DNA of 64,000 nt from Fulvivirga marina. GTDB lineage: Bacteria > Bacteroidota > Bacteroidia > Cytophagales > Cyclobacteriaceae. Position 1 is the first letter of the stretch. Each line of letters begins with the position of its first letter. The stretch is from positions 337,348 through 401,347 of the forward strand of contig NZ_JAEUGD010000064.1 in NCBI RefSeq assembly GCF_016775155.1. The letters run 5' to 3'. Below are positions 44,329-54,600 of the stretch, piece by piece. The position numbers were made by a program, and so were the translations under genes. Below the pieces are notes generated by a model. That model worked only from the letters and a program-made list of their open reading frames with translations, searched no databases and was not told the origin of the DNA.

Positions 44329-45657
44329 TTAGTAATCAGCATTTAAAAAGATTCTGAAAACATCTCTATCTTTAAACATTTCCTGGTAACTGCTGTAAGT
44401 GTCAGGAAGAGGGATGATCCTTTTGCCACTACTGGTGAAAAACTGTCTTGGCAGTGGAGCATCAGTGGAAAGATCATCATTTACATCAGAAGGTATTGGC
44501 CGGTCATGTTGCGCCCAAAATTCTGAGGTGTAAACAATGTCAGGGTTGGTCATCTCCTTATAAATTATTAATCTTTGCTCCTCATTAAATTTGGTGACAT
44601 TGCTGTCTCTAAATTCCCCGCCGGAAATTTCTATATGCTCCTCTATAGGAGTAGAGCCATAGTTTGAAGTAAGCCTGATATTATTAAGGTAATATTTCTC
44701 ACCAACTTTTACATAAGTTAAATTAAAGTGGGCTGAGACATTTTCAATAGAACAATTGCTGTAAAACAGCCTTTCTGCACTTTCTTCCCATATCTCTAAT
44801 TTAAGCAGAGCGTAATCATCTGCCTTTATATAAGCATTACCGCGATAAGAAATATCCTCTAATTGTGCTGGGGTAAAGCTGATTATGAAGACGTCTTCAT
44901 TATTATAGCTGGTTAAGCTATCAATTGTAAACCTGAACTGATCCCTAAGCTTACTGAATGGTCCATTGTACAGGTACTCGCTTTTAGCTTTTATCAGTTT
45001 GTCAACTTCCAACAGGCGAGGTACGGTATCATTACATTCTGAGCTGATTTGATACTTTGAGCGTCGAATATTTTTCCACTGGGCCAGATCGTAGGAGAAG
45101 AGCGTATTTTTGCGGTTATACGCTGGATGATAGCCTGAAATATGAAATATGCCATAAGCTTCGGTATAGCCCACATAAGCATTATTTTTCTTAATTTCTT
45201 CTTTGTAGAAGGCGTATAAGTAATAAGGATTCTGCCTTAAAAATGTTTTTAATTTTTTTTCAGCCCTCCTGATTATATCTTGAGGGGTTTCAGCTTTGGC
45301 TTTCACCAGTATCTCTTTCAGTACAGTTACTTTAGGGTGGAGAGAAATGCTGTCACTTTTTGTTTTTGCCAGGTCTCCGAGCGTTGACTCAAAGGACTCA
45401 AAGCCAATGCTTGAAATCACCACTTTTCTTTTCAGCATTGTGGGATTTACCTGAAGTTGGAACTGACCGCTGGCATTGGTGCTGAACCCATATTGCTGTT
45501 CAGGAAAAGACACCGTGGCATAGGGTACCGGTTCGTTGGTCTCACTATTAATTACCGTTCGAGTAATTCTATTGTTTTGTGCAGCAAGGGGTTGTATGAA
45601 GAGAAGCAGTAAAAGCACCGAAAAGTAGCTGATAAGTGAGGCATGCTGCATGGGCAA
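44329..45657 (-). CDS. Outer-membrane-type protein with CarboxypepD_reg-like domain
   Basis: 442 residues. Signal peptide (MPMQHASLISYFSVLLLLLFIQPLAAQ), then a carboxypeptidase-regulatory-like Ig domain (about 28-112: VINSETNEPVPYATVSFPEQ, GFSTNASGQFQL, ISSIGFES) and a long second part (about 120-442) of the kind seen in DUF5686-like Bacteroidota proteins without a defined function. Possibly exposed at the outer membrane or in the periplasm. The second Met (M3) is an equal start candidate. It is divergent from the cystathionine beta-synthase gene, with a -7 box for that gene between them. Confidence 0.8.
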   Translation of the reverse strand: MPMQHASLISYFSVLLLLLFIQPLAAQNNRITRTVINSETNEPVPYATVSFPEQQYGFSTNASGQFQLQVNPTMLKRKVVISSIGFESFESTLGDLAKTKSDSISLHPKVTVLKEILVKAKAETPQDIIRRAEKKLKTFLRQNPYYLYAFYKEEIKKNNAYVGYTEAYGIFHISGYHPAYNRKNTLFSYDLAQWKNIRRSKYQISSECNDTVPRLLEVDKLIKAKSEYLYNGPFSKLRDQFRFTIDSLTSYNNEDVFIISFTPAQLEDISYRGNAYIKADDYALLKLEIWEESAERLFYSNCSIENVSAHFNLTYVKVGEKYYLNNIRLTSNYGSTPIEEHIEISGGEFRDSNVTKFNEEQRLIIYKEMTNPDIVYTSEFWAQHDRPIPSDVNDDLSTDAPLPRQFFTSSGKRIIPLPDTYSSYQEMFKDRDVFRIFLNADY

Positions 45658-45761
45658 ATTGGGTTTTTAGCGTCGAAAATTTAAACGGCTTCTTGTACCA
45701 TCTTGTTTTAATGAATGGTTAAATTACGTATGCATTCCTATAAAAACAGCAATTATCTTCC

Positions 45762-45769
45762 TAATTTTG
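45762..45769 (+). promoter_or_regulatory. -7 promoter box of cystathionine beta-synthase
   Basis: TAATTTTG, an exact TAnnTTTG match, 21 bases before the ATG at 45790. Because it lies inside the frame extension that runs back to 45715, it argues that translation starts at 45790. Confidence 0.55.
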
Positions 45770-45789
45770 TAAAAAACAAAACCCTCAAC

Positions 45790-47160
45790 ATGTACTACAA
45801 TTCACTTATAGAAGCCATAGGAAATACACCTTTGGTTAAACTGAACCGTCTGGCCGAAGGAATAAAGGGGACTGTTCTTGTAAAGGTGGAGTATTTTAAC
45901 CCCGGAAACTCCATGAAAGACAGAATGGCCCTGAAGATGATCGAAGATGCTGAGAAAGCAGGCATTTTAAAACCGGGAGGAACCATTATAGAAGGCACTT
46001 CAGGTAATACCGGGATGGGATTGGCTTTGGTAGCCATAGCTAAAGGATATAAGTGTATTTTCACACTGGCAGATAAGCAATCGCAGGAGAAAATTGATAT
46101 CCTCAGAGCAATGGGTGCGGAGGTTATTGTATGCCCGACCAATGTTTCTCCTGAAGACCCAAGATCATATTATTCAGTAGCAAAGAAGTTAAACAAGGAT
46201 ATACCTAATTCTTTTTACCCTAATCAGTACGATAATATTTCAAACGCTGCTGCGCATTATGAAACCACTGGTCCTGAGATATGGGATCAAACAGAGGGAA
46301 AAATTACACACTATGCGGCAGGTGTTGGTACAGGAGGTTCTATGTGTGGAACCGCGAAGTATCTAAAGGAGCAAAACCCCAACGTGGTGTCAGTTGGTAT
46401 TGACAGCTATGGGTCGGTGTTTAAAAAATATAAAGAGACAGGAGTTTTTGACGAAAACGAGATATACCCATATATGACAGAGGGGATAGGAGAGGACATC
46501 CTTCCCAAAAATGTTGATTTTAGCCTTATTGACAGCTTCGTCAAGGTAACTGACAAAGATGCTGCAATTATGACAAGAAGACTGGCAAGAGAAGAAGGAC
46601 TTTTTGTAGGATGGTCATGTGGATCTGCCGTGCACGGAGCATTGGAGTATGCAAAAGAAAATCTGAAAGAAGATGACATGATGGTGATCATCCTTCCTGA
46701 CCATGGTACCAGATATCTGGCTAAGGTCTATAATGACAATTGGATGAAAGATCATGGGTTCCTTGAAGCGAGAGATTTTGCAACAGCAAAAGACATTATT
46801 ACTAATAAAAATGGTTCTGATAAGCTGTTAACGGTAGGCAAATCAGACAAGATAGGGCAAGTGATTAAAATGTTGAACACTGAGGGTATCGACCAAGTAC
46901 CTGTCGTGGAAAATAATCACTTTGTAGGAAGTATTTCCACAGCTAAACTACTGGAGAAACTCATCGAAGACCCTGAAATCAGAGAAAAAGAGGTGGGAGA
47001 AGTAATGGATAACCCTATGCCTTTTGTAGCGATGGATAATACCCTGGATGTGCTCTCATCAATGATTAACAAAGATAACAAGGCTGTGCTGGTTAGAGAT
47101 CAGGCACATGATGTACATATTATTACACAACATGACTTGCTGATGGCGATGAGTAATTAA
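45790..47160 (+). CDS. Cystathionine beta-synthase / cysteine-synthase-like with CBS domains
   Basis: 456 residues. A fold-type II PLP domain (about 1-325): PLP lysine K43 in NPGNSMKDR, phosphate loop GTSGNTGMGLA, GVGTGGSMCG and a C-terminal GCGSAVHG-like segment. Two CBS domains follow (about 340-456: LLTVGKSDKIGQVI, VPVVENNHFVGSIS, VMDNPMPFV). It joins serine and homocysteine, or acts as an O-acetylserine sulfhydrylase; the CBS pair may bind an adenosyl ligand. ATG 45790 is chosen over 45715 because the family starts MYYNSLIEAIGNTPLV and a -7 box lies between. A terminator follows at 47229. Confidence 0.92.
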   Translation: MYYNSLIEAIGNTPLVKLNRLAEGIKGTVLVKVEYFNPGNSMKDRMALKMIEDAEKAGILKPGGTIIEGTSGNTGMGLALVAIAKGYKCIFTLADKQSQEKIDILRAMGAEVIVCPTNVSPEDPRSYYSVAKKLNKDIPNSFYPNQYDNISNAAAHYETTGPEIWDQTEGKITHYAAGVGTGGSMCGTAKYLKEQNPNVVSVGIDSYGSVFKKYKETGVFDENEIYPYMTEGIGEDILPKNVDFSLIDSFVKVTDKDAAIMTRRLAREEGLFVGWSCGSAVHGALEYAKENLKEDDMMVIILPDHGTRYLAKVYNDNWMKDHGFLEARDFATAKDIITNKNGSDKLLTVGKSDKIGQVIKMLNTEGIDQVPVVENNHFVGSISTAKLLEKLIEDPEIREKEVGEVMDNPMPFVAMDNTLDVLSSMINKDNKAVLVRDQAHDVHIITQHDLLMAMSN

Positions 47161-47228
47161 GCTTTTGGCATAGTACTTGTCCCTAATTTAATTAAGGTTG
47201 ATAACATGTTAATGTAAGTAAGTTTTGG

Positions 47229-47266
47229 GAAAGGGCTCCGCTGAGAAGTGGAGCCTTTCTTTTTTA
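47229..47266 (+). terminator. Rho-independent terminator after cystathionine beta-synthase
   Basis: GAAAGGGCTCC and GGAGCCTTTC form a stem with one bulged G around the loop GCTGAGAAGT, followed by TTTTTTA. It lies 69 bases after the stop. Confidence 0.85.
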
Positions 47267-47440
47267 TTGAATTCTCCCTTATTTTTCGTCTGAAAATCCT
47301 TCCACTGATAGATCTGTTTTGTTATAACTATTCCTTTCGGTCAGACCCTTCGCTAGAGGGGCCAGAAAGCTTGGTCCTTGTAACAATATAAACGACTGTC
47401 ACCCACCTCTAAAAACCGATAATAGTGTTTGATAGGGCAT

Positions 47441-47602
47441 TTAGCGACGCGCGGCGCGTGATAATAGTGAAACAATAAACAATACCAGGAAAATGAAAAA
47501 CAAGATTTTGGCAATCCCTGCTGCACCAGCTGCGATACCGCCGAACCCGAAGAGAGCAGCGACCAAAGCTATTATTAAAAATATTACTGTCCATTTGAGC
47601 AT
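47441..47602 (-). CDS. DUF1328 small membrane protein
   Basis: 53 residues: [20 protein letters not shown], then [20 protein letters not shown] and a short basic tail SRAARR. This is a textbook DUF1328 (YtjA) protein: two membrane helices joined by a glycine/alanine-rich [12 protein letters not shown] turn. The function is unknown. Its small size makes it easy to miss; longer open frames overlapping it in other phases are shadows. It is on the minus strand between cystathionine beta-synthase and the TPR/DHp gene. Confidence 0.92.
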   Translation of the reverse strand: MLKWTVIFLIIALVAALFGFGGIAAGAAGIAKILFFIFLVLFIVSLLSRAARR

Positions 47603-47813
47603 AATTGAAATTTCGGTTAGTTATGCTATATACTATGGAAATATTGCGCCAATCAGGATTTTTGATTATAATTTACTTTTAATCAGTGATTTATGATGTT
47701 TTATTTGCTGTAATTATAAATATTATGAATTGCTGGTTGAGGAGAAGTAAGAATAAATTGGGTAACAAAATACTCAAAAAATTACATTTTAAGAAATAGA
47801 AAGGTTGTTTTAA

Positions 47814-47821
47814 TAATTTTG
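47814..47821 (+). promoter_or_regulatory. -7 promoter box of the TPR-DHp gene
   Basis: TAATTTTG, an exact TAnnTTTG match, 17 bases before the ATG at 47839. Confidence 0.5.
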
Positions 47822-47838
47822 TACTTTGATTGAAAATC

Positions 47839-49359
47839 ATGGCAGAAACTATAAAAAAACACTTGTTAATAAGTTTCCTTTTATTCTGTAGCTCTCTGAT
47901 GCATGCTCAGGGAATTAAAATAGATAGTCTTTCCCAGATCCTGGAGAATGTGACTACTGATACAGCAGAGGTAGATGTTTTGAATGAGCTTGCATTTGCA
48001 TATTTACACGTTGACCCCATAGCCTCGCGAGATGATGTAGATATTGCATATGAGTCTGCTCAAAGACTTGATTATGAGGAAGGTAAGGCTAAGTCGCTCA
48101 ATGTTTACGGAGGCCTTGAATGGGCTTTGGGCAATTATAATAAATCATTAGAGTATTACCTTCAGGCACTCCAAATCTACCAGGCATTAAATGAAGAACT
48201 ATTAGCGGCACAGGTAACTAACAATATAGGAGAGATTTATAAAAAACTTGGTGAGGTAGATAAATCACTATCTTACCTGCTTCAAGCTATAAAGGTGTTA
48301 GAAAAGCATGGGTATCCTACATTAGGTTATGTTAATATCGGTGAGGCTTATTTGATGTTGAGCAACTCTGATTCTGCATTATATTACTTTCAAAAGGCCT
48401 TGGTGAGTAATGAGAATGAAAGAAATGTGCAATACGAGGCTTATGCTTATCATGGCATAGCTGAAGCAGAGCTTGAGCTAAAGCGTTATGAAGCTTCTAT
48501 GATCAATGCTAATAAAGCACTTCAGCTGAGAGTCAATAATAGAGACCACAGAGGGGCTAGCTATACTTATTTACTATTGGGTAAAGTTTATGATGGACTA
48601 GAGCAATATGACAGCTCATTGTATTTCCATAACATGGCCTTGGCTGAGGCCAAAGCAATTGGTGCGCGCGATATTGAAATGAATGTGCTTCAAAGTAAGG
48701 CTACGGTATTTGCTGATAATAATATGTTTGACAGTGCATACAGGAGTCATATTAAGCACACACTGATAAAGGACGAGCTATTTACGGAGGAAAAGTCTAA
48801 CCAAATAGCGAAATTGCAGACCACATTCGAAACAGAGCTGCTGAAAAAGGAAAAGCAAGCTGCCGAAATAATGCTGAAGCAGCAAAATACTGTTATAATA
48901 GCTATTGTAATGTTATTTATACTTGCTATTGCGGTGGCTTCAGCGTTCTATAAACAACGCAAAATACAGCAAAATGTGAACCGCCTTCTGGAGTCCAAAA
49001 ATGAACAGATACAAGCGCAGTCTGAAGAAATACTCACACAGTCTGAAGAAGTTAGGAAACTCAATCAAAACCTTGAGAGGTTAAATCAGGGTCTTGAAAA
49101 TAAGATTAGAGCAAGAACTCAAGCTTTAAAAGATCAGAATAAGTTATTAGCAGCATATGCCCATAGCAATGCCCATGAGCTAAGGGCACCCGTGGCTAGT
49201 GTTATGGGGCTTGTAAACCTCCTTGAGAAGTCAAACCTTAAGGACAACGAAAGAGAGATTGTAGATCACCTGATGAAGTCAACTGAAGAATTGGATGCTG
49301 TAATCCGAGAAATACGAGCACGGCTTGAAAGCAATAATGATATCCAGCTGGATGATTAG
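47839..49359 (+). CDS. TPR protein with a lone histidine-kinase DHp domain (no ATPase domain)
   Basis: 506 residues from ATG 47839 (TTG 47830 adds three). A signal peptide/anchor (KKHLLISFLLFCSSLMHAQ) leads to about seven TPR repeats (about 50-335; GNYNKSLEYYLQALQIY is one), one membrane helix (about 351-372), a coiled coil (about 375-435) and a HisKA-like DHp segment with H446 in NAHELRAPVASVMGLVNLL. The protein then ends after a second helix; the HATPase_c domain is absent. So it has a phosphorylatable His but no kinase part, and may serve as a phosphorelay or dimerisation partner. Promoter box and separate transcription unit visible. Confidence 0.82.
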   Translation: MAETIKKHLLISFLLFCSSLMHAQGIKIDSLSQILENVTTDTAEVDVLNELAFAYLHVDPIASRDDVDIAYESAQRLDYEEGKAKSLNVYGGLEWALGNYNKSLEYYLQALQIYQALNEELLAAQVTNNIGEIYKKLGEVDKSLSYLLQAIKVLEKHGYPTLGYVNIGEAYLMLSNSDSALYYFQKALVSNENERNVQYEAYAYHGIAEAELELKRYEASMINANKALQLRVNNRDHRGASYTYLLLGKVYDGLEQYDSSLYFHNMALAEAKAIGARDIEMNVLQSKATVFADNNMFDSAYRSHIKHTLIKDELFTEEKSNQIAKLQTTFETELLKKEKQAAEIMLKQQNTVIIAIVMLFILAIAVASAFYKQRKIQQNVNRLLESKNEQIQAQSEEILTQSEEVRKLNQNLERLNQGLENKIRARTQALKDQNKLLAAYAHSNAHELRAPVASVMGLVNLLEKSNLKDNEREIVDHLMKSTEELDAVIREIRARLESNNDIQLDD

Positions 49360-49374
49360 CTTTTGAATGTCAGC

Positions 49375-50028
49375 TTAAATTAAAACCAACCTTTTTTTGG
49401 GTATCGGTTCCATAAGTTCCGGAGGGGGCCCAAAGTGCTTATTAACAAAGCCATCAAGTTCATCTAGTGTCTGTTCGGATAAAAGGTTAGCTATTTCATC
49501 TAAAGCCTGACCACTGATAAGATAAGGCATTTGCACCATTTCCAGGTGCTTGCCATTACAGTGTGCATAAATCTGGAATTCGTTAAGTTCCGCTTTGGCA
49601 GAACCCTTTACCATGCATTCACTCATCCATGCATTCGGATTGTCAGGGTTAGCCTGCATCACATCTATACGTTGATTGATGTTTACATTTTCTGCAAAAT
49701 ACTTTTCAATGCTTTTTAACGATTCCTTAGAAATACGTTTACGCATTTTTTCTGCGCATGTAGCGCAAATGGCATATTCAAAGATTACATCAAAAGCTTT
49801 GTAGCCGGGGTATTTCTTTACAGCTTTTTCTATAAAATACTCCGTGCCTTCATCTAGAAGAAACTTATCACACTCTATACACCTTTCAAAAAGCCCCTGC
49901 TTTGAAAAGGAGTGGAAGTCTTTTGGTATTTCAATCTTAGGTGGGGTTGTGGGTTCCTCTTTCACTATGCTATACTTTCGACTGTGTAAAATTAAAGTAT
50001 TTAAAAGTTTATCAACAAATTTTGGCAA
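49375..50028 (-). CDS. Hypothetical protein with two CxxC pairs
   Basis: 217 residues, soluble, no signal peptide. Two cysteine pairs, CIECD (about 50-53) and CATCAEKM (about 88-91), could form one zinc site. The rest is mixed alpha/beta and ends KKRLVLI. I do not recognise a family and claim no function; a metal-binding or nucleic-acid-related role is possible. It is convergent with the TPR/DHp gene, 15 bases apart. Confidence 0.75.
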   Translation of the reverse strand: MPKFVDKLLNTLILHSRKYSIVKEEPTTPPKIEIPKDFHSFSKQGLFERCIECDKFLLDEGTEYFIEKAVKKYPGYKAFDVIFEYAICATCAEKMRKRISKESLKSIEKYFAENVNINQRIDVMQANPDNPNAWMSECMVKGSAKAELNEFQIYAHCNGKHLEMVQMPYLISGQALDEIANLLSEQTLDELDGFVNKHFGPPPELMEPIPKKRLVLI

Positions 50029-50110
50029 CCTTATTTAGCAGGAGCTGTCTTTAATTGTGAAAATGTGCCTGTCTATAGTTATTACAGGCTTTAAGATCAA
50101 TAATTAAAAA

Positions 50111-50845
50111 ATGAAAACATTAAAGTTAACTACCGCAGTATTGTTCATGATAATAACGCTGGTTTTATCCGGGTGTTATATTGATCTTGATGACGATGAT
50201 TTTTGTGAAAAAGGGCAGGCTGGCCTGAGAACCAGTATCAGAAGTTTACCTTCATTTATCGGTATAAGTAATTCTATTCATGCAGACATCCATATTAGGA
50301 GGGGCAGTTTTTACGAAGCAGCAGTGCAGTCTAATCATAATATTGTTGATGACATCCTAACGAATGTAAGTGGCGAACATTTATATATCGAATCAAGAAA
50401 ATGCTTAAGGGATCATAATACTACAATAACAGTCACCACCCCCGATTTACAGTCCATTTCTAATTTTGGTTCGGGGGGCATGCATAGTTCTGATATTTGG
50501 GTGGGTGACAATATGAAGTTGGTATTATCTGGTTCCGGGGATATTGAGGTATCTGCAGATTGTGAAGATCTGGATATAACATTGACCGGTTCCGGTAATT
50601 TTGATCTTTCAGGGTATGCAGATCGTCTTAGAACAGTAATTTCAGGTTCAGGCAATATCAATGCTTTCGCTTTGAATACAAACACCTGTAATGTAGCTAT
50701 ATCAGGTTCGGGTAATAGCTTTATTAATGTAGATGAAGCCATTACCGGTTCAATTACCGGTAGTGGCAATGTTTATTATCGAGGATTTCCTGCAACCATT
50801 GACGTGGCAACACCTGGAAGTGGCCGGGTCATAGAGAGGAATTAA
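50111..50845 (+). CDS. Head GIN domain lipoprotein (DUF2807)
   Basis: 244 residues. Lipoprotein signal MKTLKLTTAVLFMIITLVLSGC with the lipobox LSGC, then a run of acidic residues. The body is a parallel beta-helix of short repeats with GSG turns (LVLSGSGDIEVSAD, ITLTGSGNFDLSG, TVISGSGNINA, VAISGSGNSFINV, SITGSGNVYYRG), the hallmark of DUF2807 head-GIN proteins common in Bacteroidota. Likely anchored in the outer membrane; function unknown. The 3' end overlaps the convergent haem-binding gene by 17 bases. Confidence 0.93.
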   Translation: MKTLKLTTAVLFMIITLVLSGCYIDLDDDDFCEKGQAGLRTSIRSLPSFIGISNSIHADIHIRRGSFYEAAVQSNHNIVDDILTNVSGEHLYIESRKCLRDHNTTITVTTPDLQSISNFGSGGMHSSDIWVGDNMKLVLSGSGDIEVSADCEDLDITLTGSGNFDLSGYADRLRTVISGSGNINAFALNTNTCNVAISGSGNSFINVDEAITGSITGSGNVYYRGFPATIDVATPGSGRVIERN

Positions 50846-51272
50846 CCTGCTTAAGCCAGTTTATAAGTGCTGCTTTTTCATCTGCTGTTAAGCTGGCTTC
50901 ACTATGCGCCAACGTGTAGCTCGTAAGTGGCATTTCACCTTCTTCTACCTCTTCTATCATTTCTCCCAGCTTATGTTTTTTACGTTTTACGGGCTGCTCA
51001 CCCCAGGTAGAGTAATTGAGGTGTTCTCTTCCTTCTTCAATATGACTAGCCAGCCACCAGGAAACAGGGGCTATTTCTGAGTACCAAGGGTAGACGGTTT
51101 CATTGGAATGGCAGTCATAGCAAGCTTTCTTTAAGATGTGTTTTACAGTTTCAGGAGGGGTTTCCTGTGATATAAAATCTTGTGTTTTATTGTATTCGGG
51201 TACAGACTTATCAATTCTAAAGAATTGGATAATAATGAGTGCTGCTAGAAGGGTGAGTAAAAAATATTTCAT
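50829..51272 (-). CDS. Haem-binding domain protein
   Basis: 147 residues. An N-terminal membrane helix (about 2-18), a periplasmic CYDCH motif (C51-x2-C54-H55) and the following SNETVYPWYSEIAPVSWWL are typical of the Haem_bd family (PF14376), small membrane-anchored c-type cytochrome-like proteins. The axial ligand other than H55 is not evident. It may take part in electron transfer in the periplasm. Convergent with the head-GIN gene, overlapping by 17 bases. Confidence 0.9.
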   Translation of the reverse strand: MKYFLLTLLAALIIIQFFRIDKSVPEYNKTQDFISQETPPETVKHILKKACYDCHSNETVYPWYSEIAPVSWWLASHIEEGREHLNYSTWGEQPVKRKKHKLGEMIEEVEEGEMPLTSYTLAHSEASLTADEKAALINWLKQVNSSL

Positions 51273-51617
51273 TTGTTTTTAATTTTTTTAGTATTCTAAA
51301 GATGAAAAAAAGTTTCTAATCTTGCTTAAAAAATGTGTTGTTCGGTGAATTATTAACGGGTGGTTCTTTAGTTTTATTTTTTGTTAATTTAGTAACTTAA
51401 ATGGTTATATAATTATAGTTCTGGTTAGATTTTTTGAGAGTGCTTCTGTAAAAATTACAAGAAGCTATCGTTATTGAATTTAGATATTTTAAATGTAAAC
51501 GTATTTGTGAGGGCAATTATAAGCCTGATAAAAAACTTAACCAGAATTGATTCTCTTTGTTAAGACATTGTAATGTTTTAATTTTCACCTGAGTATTTAA
51601 TTATTTAAAGTATTTCA
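51273..51617. other. Intergenic region before pyruvate carboxylase
   Basis: 345 AT-rich bases. It holds the probable pyc promoter (51556-51586) and an imperfect hairpin (GCTTCTGT 51442-51449 with ACAAGAAGC 51457-51465). Nothing else was recognised. Confidence 0.45.
51556..51586 (+). promoter_or_regulatory. Probable promoter of pyruvate carboxylase
   Basis: TTTG (51556-51559), 19 bases, then TAATTTTC (51579-51586). The spacing is exactly that of the Bacteroidota TTTG/TAnnTTTG promoter; the last G of the -7 box is C. The ATG is 31 bases downstream. Confidence 0.5.
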
Positions 51618-54600
51618 ATGAGTATCCAACTAAAGGAGATTAAGAAGTTAATGGTAGCGAATCGTGGAGAGATCGCTATCAGAATTTTAAGAGCTACTAC
51701 AGAGCTGAAGATCAGAACAGTTACGGTTTTTACCTATGAAGACAGGTATTCCTTGCACAGGTACAAGGCTGATGAAGCCTACCAGATAGGGGCCGATAAC
51801 GATCCGTTAAAACCTTACTTGGATATTGAAGAACTTATCGCTGTAGCCAAACGCAATGGAGTTGATGCCATTCACCCTGGCTATGGATTCCTCTCGGAAA
51901 ACGTACGCTTTGCCAGTAGGTGTAGAGAGGAGGGAATTATATTTATCGGACCAGATCCAGAGGTTATGAGCCAACTGGGCGATAAAGTTGAGGCTAAGAA
52001 AATTGCTATCAAAGCCAATGTTCCCATTATTGAGGATAGTAAGGAGGATCTTACCACGGCAGAACTTGCTTTCAAGGAAGCTGAGAGGATAGGCTATCCT
52101 GTTATGGTTAAAGCCGCAGCTGGTGGTGGCGGTAGAGGAATGCGCGTGGTAAGAAGCGCTGACCAACTAAGCAAGGCATTTGAGGAAGCCAAAAATGAGG
52201 CTGAGAAGGCTTTTGGAGATGATACCATATTTCTTGAAAAATATATAGATAACCCTAAGCACATAGAAGTGCAAATCATGGGTGACAACTATGGAAATAT
52301 TGTGCACCTTTTTGAACGTGACTGCTCCGTGCAGAGAAGGTTTCAAAAGGTGGTAGAAATAGCTCCAAGTGTAACACTAGCTCAGGAAACCAAGGATAAA
52401 CTGTATAGTTATGCGCTTTCTATAGCTCATGAGGTTAATTATAATAACGTAGGTACAGTTGAGTTTCTGGTAGATGCAGAGGAAAACATCTACTTTATTG
52501 AAGTAAATCCAAGGATACAGGTAGAGCATACGATTACTGAAGAAATAACAGGGGTAGATATTGTAAGGTCTCAAATACTCATAGCAAAAGGATATGACCT
52601 TGCAGATCCGCGCATCTTTATAAGGAATCAGGAAGATGTGAAATGCAATGGTTTTGCTATTCAGTGCAGGGTTACAACAGAGGATCCTACAAATAATTTT
52701 AAGCCGGATTATGGTACCATTATCGCTTACCGAAGTGCCAACGGCTTTGGTATCAGGCTTGATGCCGGTAACTGTTATGCAGGGGTTACTATATCTCCAT
52801 TTTTCGACTCACTTCTTGTTAAAGTCTCCTCTTGGGGGCGCACACTTAAAGGAGCTTCAGAAAGGCTTGAACGTGCTTTGAGTGAATTTAGAGTAAGAGG
52901 TGTTAAAACAAATATCGGCTTCCTGCAGAATGTAATTTCTAATCATACATTTTATTCAGGTGAAGCTACAGTAAACTTCATAGCTGAGCACCCCGAACTT
53001 TTCGATGTTCCCAGAAGATTGAACAGAGGGACTAAATTACTCAACTACCTCGGTAATCTCGCAGTTAATGGCAACCCTGATGTTAAAAGTACTGATCCTA
53101 CAAAGGTATTTCGTGAACCTAAAATACCTCAATTCGATCGGCTGGGTGGTTATCCTGAAGGAACAAAGGATAAACTCACTGCTTTAGGCAGAGAAGGTTT
53201 TGCAGAATGGCTTCGCAATGAAAAGAAAATTCATTTTACAGATACAACATTTCGTGATGCACATCAGTCTTTATTAGCTACAAGGGTGAGAACTCTTGAT
53301 ATGCTACGGGTAGCAGAAGGTTTTGCTAAAAATAATCCAGATGTATTCTCTATGGAGGTCTGGGGAGGAGCAACTTTTGATGTTTGTATGAGGTTTCTTC
53401 ATGAAAACCCTTGGGATAGGCTGAAGCTGTTAAGAAAAGCTATGCCAAACCTCTTGCTTCAGATGCTGTTGAGAGGCTCCAATGGAGTGGGGTACAAGGC
53501 ATATCCTGATAACTTGATAGAGAAGTTTATTGAGAAATCTGCTGAAACAGGTATTGATATATTTAGAATATTTGACTCATTGAACTGGGTAGAGGCCATG
53601 AAGGTGAGTATAAGAACAGTACGTGAGCGAACGGACTCGCTTGCAGAAGCCTGTATTTGCTACACTGGAGATCTTTATAAGGAAAATACTAAATACAACT
53701 TGCAGTATTACCTTGATCTGGCCAGACAACTGGAAGATGAAGGAGCACATATATTGGCTATTAAAGATATGGCTGGCTTATTAAAGCCACAAAGTGCAAA
53801 ATTGCTGATCAGCGAACTTAAGAAAGCAGTAAGCCTGCCAATACATTTACATACTCATGATACGTCCAGCATTCAATGTGCTACATACTTTGAGGCTATC
53901 AATGCAGGTGTAGATGTGGTAGATGTAGCTATTAGCTCTATGTCAGGACTTACTTCTCAGCCTAACTTTAATTCTATATTAGCAGGACTCGAAGGACATG
54001 AACGTCAGCCCGACTTTGATTTGAAGTCGCTCAATAAATACGCTAACTATTGGGAGGATGTAAGAGAGTTTTACTATCCGTTCGAATCAGAACTTAAAGC
54101 CGGTACGGCTGAAGTTTATGAGCATGAAATCCCTGGTGGACAATATTCCAATTTACGTCCACAGGCGCGGGGACTTGGACTGGAGGATAAGTTTTCTAAA
54201 ATAAAAGAAAATTATGCTGCTGTAAATGATCTTTTTGGCGACCTTGTGAAAGTGACGCCCTCGTCGAAGGTAGTAGGTGATATGGCGATGTTTATGACAT
54301 CAAATAACCTTACTTCTGAGGATATATTAACCAAAGGACATACTCTATCGTTTCCAGAGTCGGTAGTAAGCTTGTTCAAGGGGGAACTGGGGCAGCCCCC
54401 AGGTGGATTCCCCAAAGAATTGTCAGATATAATATTGAAAGGAGAAAAACCTTTTACTGACAGACCCAACGCTCACCTTGAGCCGGTAGATTTTGATAAG
54501 GAGTTCAAGGAGTTTCAAAAGGAATTTGATCATTATTGTGATGAACTGGATTTCTTATCATATAAGTTATACCCCAAAGTATTTAAGGGACTTTATGATC

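Noticed and set aside
47409..47594. 61-codon minus-strand frame and an overlapping plus-strand frame
   Set aside because: Both are shadows of the DUF1328 gene at 47441-47602, which has a clear family signature in another phase.
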